Positions 1 through 5,770 of a stretch of DNA of 8,601 nucleotides are shown in pieces. Both the position numbers and the translations under genes were made by a program. Numbering within the stretch: position 1 is the first letter of the stretch; each line of letters starts with the position of its first letter. The notes beneath the pieces were generated by a model. It was not told the origin of the DNA and did not search any database. It worked only from the letters and a program-made list of their open reading frames with translations. Source of the stretch: Alphaproteobacteria bacterium (GTDB lineage: Bacteria; Pseudomonadota; Alphaproteobacteria; Rhodobacterales; Rhodobacteraceae); contig JAADIC010000268.1 in assembly GCA_013151535.1 (NCBI GenBank), forward strand, positions 1-8,601, given 5' to 3'.

Positions 1-283
1 GATGCTGTTCGCCCCTTTGGCGGGATACATGGCCATGCCCGCACTGGCGGCCTTGCTGATCCTGATCGCCTGGAACATGAGTGAGCCGCAGTGCTGGAAG
101 GCGCATTTATCCGCGCCACTTCCAGATCGCTTATTGCTGCTCAGCACTCTCATTCTGACGGTTCTTGTTGATCTAACCGTCGCAATCGGCGTTGGCGTGG
201 CCATCGGACTGGCCTTGCGGTTGCGCAAACGCAAGCCACCGAAAGTGGGTGATCTGGACGATTGGACAACCCCTTCGCGCTGA
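1..283 (+). CDS. SulP-family inorganic anion transporter, C-terminal end (5' truncated by window edge)
   Basis: The frame is open from the left edge to the TGA at 281-283; the first full codon begins at base 2, and that ATG is probably internal. The 93 visible residues resemble the end of the SulP (SLC26-like) membrane domain: PLAGY, then a hydrophobic helix at about visible residues 11-25 ending in AWNMSE, then a long hydrophobic stretch at about 43-73 containing TVLVDLTVAIGVGV. This VDLTVAI-type segment is typical of the last SulP helices. A basic RLRKRK cluster and a short polar tail follow. Family members exchange sulfate, bicarbonate or dicarboxylates across the inner membrane; the substrate cannot be told from this fragment. 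Many SulP proteins carry a cytoplasmic STAS domain of roughly 100 residues after this point. Here only about 20 residues follow the last helix, so that domain is missing. Family call good, substrate unknown. Confidence 0.85.
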   Translation, partial: MLFAPLAGYMAMPALAALLILIAWNMSEPQCWKAHLSAPLPDRLLLLSTLILTVLVDLTVAIGVGVAIGLALRLRKRKPPKVGDLDDWTTPSR

Positions 284-457
284 TCGGGAGAAAGCGGGCT
301 CAGCCCCATACATTTTTCGCTTCCAATCACTATGATTCTCAACTATAGCCCGCCGCATATGCGCGTGAGGCCCGCTTTGGCTGGATCGACCGGATCTTGA
401 AATCCGGGCGGGGATTTGTGCGCCGAAATTGTAACAACCCCGGAAAGGGATCCGCTC
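284..457 (+). promoter_or_regulatory. rpsT leader with two alternative hairpins
   Basis: This gene-free gap must hold the rpsT promoter. A TATGAT at 331-336 would make a fair -10 box, but no convincing -35 lies upstream, so the promoter position is uncertain. Two perfect 6-bp hairpins overlap downstream. CCGGAT (390-395) pairs with ATCCGG (402-407) around a 6-nt loop. AAATCC (400-405) pairs with GGATTT (412-417), also around a 6-nt loop. They share bases 402-405 and 406-407, so only one can form at a time. A longer-range match also exists between AAAGCGGGC (291-299) and GCCCGCTTT (370-378). S20 synthesis is autoregulated at translation in Escherichia coli; whether this leader does something similar is inference. 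Confidence 0.35.
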
Positions 458-724
458 ATGGCCAATTCGCCACAATCCAAAAAACGCGCACGCCAGTTGC
501 TGCGCCGCACGCTTGTCAACAAAAACCGCCGCACACGCATCCGCACATATCTGCGCAAAGTAGAAGAAGCGATTGCCAGTGGCGATCAGGTTGCGGCGGC
601 GGCGGCGCTGAAAGCGGCCCAGCCGGAAATCATGCGTGGCGTGAGCAAGGGTATTTTTCACAAGAACACCGCCAGCCGGAAAGTTTCGCGGCTTTCGGCG
701 CGGGTCAAGGCGCTTAACACTTAA
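458..724 (+). CDS. rpsT: 30S ribosomal protein S20
   Basis: Encodes an 88-residue, very basic protein that matches S20 in length and sequence: MANSPQSKKRARQ at the N-terminus, then KNRRTRIRTYLRK, an Ala-rich middle helix, and HKNTASRKVSRLSARVKAL near the end. S20 binds 16S rRNA early in 30S assembly and folds as a three-helix bundle. The ATG at 458 is chosen because it starts the conserved MANSPQSKKRA sequence and has a purine-rich ribosome-binding site, GGAAAGGGA at 442-450, seven bases upstream. An in-frame ATG at 416 would add 14 non-conserved residues and lacks such a site. The gene is monocistronic by appearance: a leader of its own lies upstream and an intrinsic terminator 26 bp downstream. 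Confidence 0.97.
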   Translation: MANSPQSKKRARQLLRRTLVNKNRRTRIRTYLRKVEEAIASGDQVAAAAALKAAQPEIMRGVSKGIFHKNTASRKVSRLSARVKALNT

Positions 725-750
725 GCTCAGCGATTCTAGAATCATCCGAA

Positions 751-784
751 AAGGGCGTGGCCAAAACTGGTCGCGCCCTTTTTC
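751..784 (+). terminator. Intrinsic terminator of rpsT
   Basis: A 12-bp stem is formed by AAGGGCGTGGCC (751-762) and GGTCGCGCCCTT (769-780), with two G-T wobbles and a 6-nt loop AAAACT. The right arm runs into a T-run (779-783). Stem, loop and T-tract are all in the order expected for Rho-independent termination of a + strand transcript. It lies 26 bp after the rpsT stop codon. Confidence 0.85.
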
Positions 785-923
785 GTGGCCGCAGCCGCGC
801 CAGTTCCGGGCTGAACCCGGTCCGGCCTATGGGGTGAACACCTCTCAGACCATAGATTTAGGGGTGCGCCAACCTGCCCCAGATTCGCTGTCAGGGAATG
901 TTTCTGTCAAGCGTGAAGATAAG
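785..923. other. Gene-free, hairpin-rich intergenic stretch between rpsT and the rhodanese gene
   Basis: No convincing reading frame is present. Several short inverted repeats are packed together: CCGGG (806-810) with CCCGG (816-820), enclosed by GGCCG (787-791) with CGGCC (823-827); and CTATGG (827-832) with CCATAG (850-855), which encloses GGT (833-835) with ACC (840-842) around GAAC. The two outer stems abut at base 827. No obvious promoter reads into it from the left other than readthrough past the rpsT terminator. It may be an intergenic repeat, an unannotated small RNA or leader, or chance pairing in GC-rich DNA. Confidence 0.3.
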
Positions 924-953
924 TTGAAATGGCGCAAATTCCCCTGCTAGTTT
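924..953 (+). promoter_or_regulatory. Candidate promoter for the rhodanese-dnaA unit
   Basis: TTGAAA (924-929, four of six to TTGACA) and TAGTTT (948-953, four of six to TATAAT) are separated by 18 bp. This puts the likely transcript start about 30 bp ahead of the chosen start codon at 990. The -10 region reads GCTAGTTT, closely like the GCTAGTCT in front of dnaN, which raises the likelihood that both are real. It is the only reasonable promoter seen ahead of this gene and could also supply dnaA. Confidence 0.4.
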
Positions 954-989
954 AGCCGAGTGATTACAAATACGTCTGGGGGGACAGTG

Positions 990-1436
990 ATGATCACGGA
1001 TGATGATAGAGATATCACCGAGGTGCTGCCGCACGAAGCCTGGGAAGAACTGAAGCAAGCAAACACCGTTTTGGTTGACGTTCGCACCAAGGCTGAATGG
1101 TCCTTTGTCGGGATACCCGACCTTGATGCGCTCAATCAGGAGCTGATTAAGGTCGAATGGCTGGCCTTCCCGGAAATGTCCGTGAATCCCGAGTTCACAG
1201 GCGAATTGTTTTCATCCTTTGGAGATCGTTTCCCGGAAAAGATCTTCTTTATCTGCCGTTCAGGTGTGCGTTCACAGGACGCGGCGGATTATGTGACCGA
1301 TGTTTTGCGGGAGATCGGTCGCGAAACCCTTTGCATCAACGTGGCAGAGGGATTTGAGGGGGACCTTGATGATGACAAGCATCGGGGAACCAAAAATGGC
1401 TGGAAAAATCGCGGGATGGCATGGCGCCAATCCTGA
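990..1436 (+). CDS. Single-domain rhodanese-like sulfurtransferase
   Basis: Encodes 148 residues forming one rhodanese domain. VLVDVRTKAEW (about residues 27-37) matches the conserved DVR-x-x-x-EW strand/helix, followed by GIP. The active-site loop is CRSGVRS with the catalytic cysteine at residue 89, the usual C-x-x-G-x-R form. The C-terminal GFEGDLDDDKHRGT...GWKNRGMAW resembles the ending common in proteobacterial single-domain rhodaneses. Such proteins carry sulfane sulfur as a cysteine persulfide; the acceptor here is unknown. No signal peptide is seen, so it is probably cytoplasmic. I chose ATG 990 because GGGGGGA (978-984) sits five bases upstream; GTG at 960 or 987 are alternatives in the same frame, and the 960 start would place that purine run inside the gene. 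It ends only 18 bp before dnaA with no terminator between, so co-transcription is likely. Confidence 0.88.
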   Translation: MITDDDRDITEVLPHEAWEELKQANTVLVDVRTKAEWSFVGIPDLDALNQELIKVEWLAFPEMSVNPEFTGELFSSFGDRFPEKIFFICRSGVRSQDAADYVTDVLREIGRETLCINVAEGFEGDLDDDKHRGTKNGWKNRGMAWRQS

Positions 1437-1454
1437 ACAATAAAAACGGAACGG

Positions 1455-2831
1455 ATGACGATGACGAAAGACACCTGGGGGCGTGTGCAGAATGACCTTA
1501 AAGCGACAATTGGGAAAGATGCCTATAAAAACTGGATAGATCCGCTTGAACTGGTCGAAAAATCGGGCAACGTGATCCGCTTTGCCGTGCCGACAAATTT
1601 TTTCGGTGACTGGGTGTCGCGCAATTACGGTGACCGTATTTTGCAAGGTTTTCTGGATGATGGCCTGCCGGTGGAGCGTCTGGATTTTTCCGTGTCCCGA
1701 GGCGCTGTCACGCCGGTTAAGCCGAACGGTTCGTCACCGGTAAAATCTGCTGCCCGGCCTGTTATCAAAACCGCCAAACCCGAAGCTGATCTGCCCGGCT
1801 CGCCGCTCGACAAGCGCTTTACCTTTGATAAATTTGTGGTCGGCAAACCGAACGAACTGGCCCACGCCGCCGCGCGCCGTGTGTCCGAAGGTGGCCCGGT
1901 TACCTTCAACCCGCTGTTTCTGTATGGCGGTGTTGGTTTGGGCAAAACCCACCTGATGCACGCCATTGCCTGGGAAATCCAGAACCGCCAGCCCGAGGCC
2001 AAGGTTCTGTATCTTTCGGCTGAACAATTCATGTACCGTTTTGTGCAATCCCTGCGCTTCAAGGATATGCACGGCTTTAAGGAAATGTTCCGTTCGGTCG
2101 ATGTGCTGATGGTTGATGACGTGCAATTCATCGCCGGTAAGGAAAGCACGCAGGACGAGTTTTTCCATACTTTCAACGCGTTGGTCGATCAGAGCAAACA
2201 GATCGTTATTTCCGCAGATCGTGCGCCGGGTGAAATTAGTGGGCTGGAAGAACGCATAAAATCCCGCCTGCAATCCGGTCTGGTGGTTGATCTGCATCCC
2301 ACCGATTACGAATTGCGCCTTGGCATCCTGCAATCCAAGCAGGCGGCCCAGGCGCAGTTTTACCCCGGGGTCGAGCTGGCCAATGGCGTGCTTGAATTCC
2401 TTGCGCACCGCATTTCAACCAATGTGCGGGTGCTGGAAGGCGCGTTGACACGGCTGTTCGCCTTTGCCTCGCTTGTCGGGCGTGAGGTAACTTTGGATGT
2501 GGCGCAGGAATGTCTGGCCGATATTCTGCGTGCCTCGGATCGCAAAGTCACGATTGACGAGATTATTCGCAAAGTCGCCGATCACTACAATCTGCGCCTG
2601 TCCGACATGCTGTCACCACGGCGCGCGCGCTCTGTGGCACGACCGCGTCAGGTGGCGATGTTTCTGTCTAAAATGCTGACCTCCAAATCCCTGCCGGAAA
2701 TCGGGCGGCGGTTTGGCGGGCGCGACCACACCACCGTGATCCACGCCGTGCGCAAGATCGAGGAACTGAAAGCGATTGACAACCAGATCGCCGAAGACGT
2801 CGAACTGCTGCGCCGGATGCTTGAGGCGTAA
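1455..2831 (+). CDS. dnaA: Chromosomal replication initiator protein DnaA
   Basis: A complete 458-residue DnaA, the usual length for alphaproteobacteria. Domain I (about 1-80) begins with TWGRVQNDLKATIGKDAYKNWI; a short Pro/Lys-rich linker (domain II, about 85-115) follows. Domain III is the AAA+ ATPase: Walker A GGVGLGKT (158-165), Walker B VLMVDDVQF (217-225), sensor 1 around VISADRAP (251-258), the arginine-finger region ERIKSRL (266-272), and sensor 2 NVRVLEGAL (323-331). Domain IV ends in the DNA-binding helix-turn-helix with the signature GRDHTTVIHAVRKI (422-435). ATP-DnaA binds DnaA boxes at oriC and melts the origin. Two in-frame ATGs, 1455 and 1461, compete; each has only a GGA (1448-1450 or 1453-1455) as ribosome-binding site, so the start is weak and ambiguous by two codons. 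It follows the rhodanese gene by 18 bp. Confidence 0.98.
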   Translation: MTMTKDTWGRVQNDLKATIGKDAYKNWIDPLELVEKSGNVIRFAVPTNFFGDWVSRNYGDRILQGFLDDGLPVERLDFSVSRGAVTPVKPNGSSPVKSAARPVIKTAKPEADLPGSPLDKRFTFDKFVVGKPNELAHAAARRVSEGGPVTFNPLFLYGGVGLGKTHLMHAIAWEIQNRQPEAKVLYLSAEQFMYRFVQSLRFKDMHGFKEMFRSVDVLMVDDVQFIAGKESTQDEFFHTFNALVDQSKQIVISADRAPGEISGLEERIKSRLQSGLVVDLHPTDYELRLGILQSKQAAQAQFYPGVELANGVLEFLAHRISTNVRVLEGALTRLFAFASLVGREVTLDVAQECLADILRASDRKVTIDEIIRKVADHYNLRLSDMLSPRRARSVARPRQVAMFLSKMLTSKSLPEIGRRFGGRDHTTVIHAVRKIEELKAIDNQIAEDVELLRRMLEA

Positions 2832-2853
2832 GCGCAGTATTGTGGTTATTTGA

Positions 2854-2882
2854 CCCGCAAGGCCGGTGATCTGGCTTGCGGG
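2854..2882 (+). other. Hairpin between dnaA and dnaN without a T-run
   Basis: CCCGCAAG (2854-2861) pairs perfectly with CTTGCGGG (2875-2882); after a one-base bulge (2862) CC pairs with GG, leaving an 8-nt loop. The stem starts 22 bp after the dnaA stop codon. The bases after the stem are CTTGACCGCG, with no T-tract, so it is not a standard intrinsic terminator. It could protect the 3' end of the dnaA message, pause polymerase, or act with Rho; this is inference. Confidence 0.5.
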
Positions 2883-2922
2883 CTTGACCGCGTCCACAAT
2901 CCCGTAAACAAAGAGAAAACGA

Positions 2923-2950
2923 TTGATTTCGGGGGGATATCGGCTAGTCT
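2923..2950 (+). promoter_or_regulatory. Candidate dnaN promoter
   Basis: TTGATT (2923-2928, four of six to TTGACA) and TAGTCT (2945-2950, four of six to TATAAT) are 16 bp apart, with a G-run (2931-2936) in the spacer. The expected transcript start would be about 25 bp ahead of the dnaN ATG. The -10 context GCTAGTCT resembles the GCTAGTTT ahead of the rhodanese gene. The position, after a dnaA 3' hairpin and ahead of a tightly packed three-gene unit, fits an independent promoter for dnaN-recF. Confidence 0.4.
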
Positions 2951-2980
2951 GCCCTCCCCGACGCGGTGAGGAGCAAGGTG

Positions 2981-4099
2981 ATGAAAGTCAGTATCGAGCG
3001 GAGCGCGCTTTTGAAAGCGATGTCACAGGCTCAATCCGTGGTCGAGCGGCGCAACACGATCCCGATCCTCGCAAATGTGCTGATCGAGGCTGAAGGCAAC
3101 GCCGTCAGTTTTCGTGCGACCGATCTGGATATCGAAGTTGTCGATAAGGCTTTGGCCGTGGTTGAACGGGCTGGCGCGTCGACCGTTGGCGCCCATACTT
3201 TGCATGAAATCGTGCGCAAATTACCTGATGGCGCGATGGTTGAGCTGATGGATGATGGCGCCTCCGGGCGATTGGAAATCCGCGCCGGGCGCTCGAATTT
3301 CTCGCTGGCGACCCTGCCGAAAGAGGATTTTCCGGTGATGGCGTCCTCGGAGTATAGCTGCAACTTTACCGCCCCTGCACCGGTGCTGCGCCGCCTTTTC
3401 GACAAGTCGAAATTCGCGATTTCCACTGAAGAAACAAGGTACTACCTGAACGGCGTCTATATGCACGCCTCCGAAGGTGTGGGCGGCAAGGTGCTGCGCT
3501 GCGTCGCCACCGATGGCCACCGTCTGGCGCGTATTGATGCGCCTTTGCCCGAAGGTGCAGCCGATATGCCGGGTGTGATCGTGCCGCGTAAAACCGTGGG
3601 TGAATTGCGCAAACTGCTGGATGATGATGACATGCAGATCGCGGTGTCGGTGTCGGAAACAAAAATCCGTTTTGCCACACCTGAAATCATGCTGACCTCC
3701 AAGGTCATCGACGGAACCTTCCCCGATTACACCCGCGTCATCCCCACCGGCAACACCCGCCGTCTGGAGGTTGATGCCGCCGAGTTTGCCCAAGCAGTTG
3801 ATCGTGTTTCAACCGTCTCCAGCGAGCGTTCGCGTGCGGTCAAACTGTCGCTGGATCAGGATCGCCTGATCCTTTCGGTCAACGCGCCTGATAGTGGCGC
3901 GGCGGACGAAGAACTGGCCGTGGCCTATAATGACGAGCGTTTGGATATCGGGTTCAACGCTAAATACCTGCTGGAAATCGCCAGCCAGGTTGACCGTGAA
4001 AACGCTGTTTTCATGTTTAATTCATCTGGTGATCCGACCCTGATGCGCGAAGGCAATGACGAAAGCGCGGTTTATGTCGTAATGCCGATGCGGGTGTAA
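2981..4099 (+). CDS. dnaN: DNA polymerase III subunit beta (sliding clamp)
   Basis: Encodes 372 residues, the usual clamp length, made of three repeated clamp domains (about 1-120, 130-245, 250-372). Two monomers form the ring that holds DNA polymerase III and other enzymes on DNA. The protein-binding pocket is visible: TDGHRLA (177-183) and the C-terminal MPMRV (368-372) correspond to the two sides of the peptide-binding cleft. The N-terminus MKVSIERSALLKAM is typical. I chose ATG 2981 because GAGGAG (2968-2973) lies seven bases upstream; an in-frame GTG at 2966 would add five residues and place the ribosome-binding site inside the gene. recF follows after only 4 bp, so the two are very likely co-transcribed and perhaps translationally coupled. 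Confidence 0.98.
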   Translation: MKVSIERSALLKAMSQAQSVVERRNTIPILANVLIEAEGNAVSFRATDLDIEVVDKALAVVERAGASTVGAHTLHEIVRKLPDGAMVELMDDGASGRLEIRAGRSNFSLATLPKEDFPVMASSEYSCNFTAPAPVLRRLFDKSKFAISTEETRYYLNGVYMHASEGVGGKVLRCVATDGHRLARIDAPLPEGAADMPGVIVPRKTVGELRKLLDDDDMQIAVSVSETKIRFATPEIMLTSKVIDGTFPDYTRVIPTGNTRRLEVDAAEFAQAVDRVSTVSSERSRAVKLSLDQDRLILSVNAPDSGAADEELAVAYNDERLDIGFNAKYLLEIASQVDRENAVFMFNSSGDPTLMREGNDESAVYVVMPMRV

Positions 4100-4103
4100 C
4101 CCA

Positions 4104-5216
4104 TTGACAGGGCTTGCAATTACTGGCCTGACCCTCTCGCATTTCCGCTCTCATAAATCCACAAAGCTGGAACCTGCGCCTGCGCCGATCGTGCTGTTTG
4201 GTGCAAACGGGGCGGGCAAAACCAACGTGCTTGAGGCGGTGTCGCTGCTGTCGCCGGGGCGCGGTTTGCGGCGTGGGCGCATCGAGGATATGGCGCGAAC
4301 CCCAGAAAATATCGGCTGGAAAATTAGCGCTGAGTTGCACAGCCTTGGCCACAGCCACGAGATTGAAACAAGGTTAGAAACCGGCGGCGCGAGGCAGGTC
4401 AGGATTGACGGTAAAGCTGCGCCGCAAGTGGCGCTGGGCCGTCTGGCGCGCATGGTCTGGCTGGTGCCGTCGATGGATCGGTTGTGGCTGGAGGGTGCGG
4501 ATGGCCGCCGCCGGTTTCTGGATCGTTTGACCATGAGTTTTGAGCCAAGCCACGCAGACGTGGTGCTGGCCTATGAAAAAGCCATGCGCGAGCGTAACCG
4601 CCTGCTGAAGGATCAGGTGCGCGACGACAGTTGGTATCACGCGCTTGAAGCCAAGATGGCGCAAAGCGGCGCGCAAATCCACGCCAACCGGCAAGAGGCG
4701 CTGATGCTGCTGGCAGGCGCACAGGAAGCCGCACAAACCGCGTTTCCCAAGGCCGATCTGGCACTTCTAAACCCTGAAGGCAGCATTGACACGCCCAAGG
4801 ATGAAGACGCATTGGCCCAGGCTTTCGCCATCAGCCGCACCCGCGACATGGCCGCCGGTCGCACCCTGATCGGCCCCCATCGGGCGGATATGCAGGCGAT
4901 CTATTCGGCCAAAAGAATACCGGCCAGGGATTGCTCGACTGGCGAGCAAAAGGCCCTGCTGATATCCCTGATCCTCGCCAATGCCCGCGCCTTGGCGGAT
5001 GCGTTTGGCGCCCCACCGATCATCCTGCTGGACGAGGTTGCCGCCCATCTGGATGCCACCCGTCGCGCCGCCCTTTATGACGAGATTTGCGGGCTAAAGG
5101 CCCAAGCCTGGATGACCGGCACCGAGGCCTCGCTGTTCACGGCCCTTGCCGACAGGGCGACTTTCCTAGAGGTTGTGGACAGTGAAGGTGTTTCAGAAAT
5201 CATGGAAAGTGCATAA
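4104..5216 (+). CDS. recF: DNA replication and repair protein RecF
   Basis: Encodes 370 residues, a normal RecF length. It is an SMC/ABC-type ATPase that helps RecO and RecR load RecA onto gapped DNA. The N-terminal LTLSHFRSHKS precedes Walker A GANGAGKT (33-40) and LEAVSLLSPGRGLRR. GPHRAD (257-262), the ABC signature STGEQKA (278-284) and Walker B plus D-loop IILLDEVAAHLD (306-317) are all intact. The start is a TTG at 4104: an in-frame TAA sits at 4080-4082, no ATG or GTG lies between it and 4104, and the next in-frame ATG is at codon 63, beyond Walker A. A CTG at codon 9 is a less likely alternative. There is no clear ribosome-binding site, and the TTG lies four bases after the dnaN stop, which suggests ribosomes re-initiate after dnaN and RecF is kept at a low level. 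Confidence 0.96.
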   Translation: MTGLAITGLTLSHFRSHKSTKLEPAPAPIVLFGANGAGKTNVLEAVSLLSPGRGLRRGRIEDMARTPENIGWKISAELHSLGHSHEIETRLETGGARQVRIDGKAAPQVALGRLARMVWLVPSMDRLWLEGADGRRRFLDRLTMSFEPSHADVVLAYEKAMRERNRLLKDQVRDDSWYHALEAKMAQSGAQIHANRQEALMLLAGAQEAAQTAFPKADLALLNPEGSIDTPKDEDALAQAFAISRTRDMAAGRTLIGPHRADMQAIYSAKRIPARDCSTGEQKALLISLILANARALADAFGAPPIILLDEVAAHLDATRRAALYDEICGLKAQAWMTGTEASLFTALADRATFLEVVDSEGVSEIMESA

Positions 5217-5218
5217 AG

Positions 5219-5689
5219 ATGAAGGTTTTTCAGATAGTTGCCTGCGTGTTATTGGGCACAGCCCCGCTTGCTGCCGGGGAACTGAACAATCAGATCACCA
5301 GCCAGTCGCGTTACTACGGTGTCGGCTGGCAAAGCGACGGCAACCATTGGTCGATCGAGGCAATCATAGACAAAACCGGCGGGAAGGTCGCCTATCCGTC
5401 CCTTGAATGTACCGGCGAATGGATCCTGACCGGCCAAAGCGAAGTTATCCTGCGCTATCGCGAAACCATTACCGATGGTATTGCCGATTGCGCGTCGCGC
5501 GGAGAGATTGAGCTTGAGCAGTTCTCGGATGGTCGCCTGCTTTACACCTGGAAAGAGACCCCGGAAACCACGGATGCGCGGGCCATTTTGCTGCCCGTAT
5601 CAGGGCCGCGTCAGACCTATATGGAGCTGCTCAAGCTGACGTTGAACAACGTCGAATACGACTATCTCTGGCCCGAATTCATGCAATAG
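5219..5689 (+). CDS. Predicted exported two-cysteine protein of unknown function
   Basis: Encodes 156 residues that I cannot place in a named family with confidence. The N-terminus MKVFQIVACVLLGTAPLAAG looks like a short Sec signal peptide, with cleavage plausible near residues 19-20, so the mature protein would be periplasmic. The mature part has two cysteines (64 in YPSLECTGEW and 91 in IADCASRG) that could form a disulfide, and alternating polar/hydrophobic stretches suggesting beta strands. The pattern YPSLxCxGxW ... RxxITxGxxxC ... GRLLYTW recalls a small beta-rich module I associate with C-terminal regions of some actinobacterial proteins; this is a memory-based resemblance only. The ATG is two bases after the recF stop and GGAAAG (5204-5209) serves as ribosome-binding site, so it probably ends a dnaN-recF operon. 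A functional link to replication is not implied by the sequence. Confidence 0.8.
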   Translation: MKVFQIVACVLLGTAPLAAGELNNQITSQSRYYGVGWQSDGNHWSIEAIIDKTGGKVAYPSLECTGEWILTGQSEVILRYRETITDGIADCASRGEIELEQFSDGRLLYTWKETPETTDARAILLPVSGPRQTYMELLKLTLNNVEYDYLWPEFMQ

Positions 5690-5741
5690 CGCGCCGCGTT
5701 TTATCGCGCGCCCGACGACCACAAAATATTGTGCCAAACCC

Positions 5742-5770
5742 GTGACAATCCCGCCCGAAACCCGTATATA
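5742..5770 (+). promoter_or_regulatory. Candidate gyrB promoter
   Basis: GTGACA (5742-5747, five of six to TTGACA) and TATATA (5765-5770) are separated by the ideal 17 bp. The A/T alternation continues to 5772, and a run of five G (5773-5777) follows at the position of the discriminator. The transcript would start near 5776-5778 and have a leader of about 20 bases with AGGA (5791-5794) as ribosome-binding site. A dyad, CACAA (5720-5724) and TTGTG (5729-5733), lies just upstream of the -35 box and could be an operator. gyrB promoters in other bacteria are activated by DNA relaxation; here that is inference. Confidence 0.6.

Noticed and set aside
296..317. GGGC-TCA-GCCC followed by TTTTT as a terminator of the SulP gene
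   Set aside because: The stem is only 4 bp with a 3-nt loop, and six bases separate it from the T-run; too weak to call.
173..745. Minus-strand frame of 190 codons opposite rpsT
   Set aside because: It runs through the rpsT gene and leader in reverse, has biased Arg/His composition and no family resemblance.
960..989. GTG at 960 as the start of the rhodanese gene
   Set aside because: It would place the strong GGGGGGA ribosome-binding site inside the coding region and lies within about 10 bp of the predicted promoter; ATG 990 fits better, though this is not proven.
2832..2980. Possible oriC between dnaA and dnaN
   Set aside because: The best candidates, such as TGTGGTTAT at 2841-2849, differ from the DnaA box at two or more positions; there is no box cluster and no AT-rich unwinding tract.
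5689..5711. GCGCGC/GCGCGC stem after the exported-protein gene as an intrinsic terminator
   Set aside because: The T-run lies in the loop rather than after the stem, and the sequence after the stem is C-rich; low-complexity GC repeats pair easily by chance.
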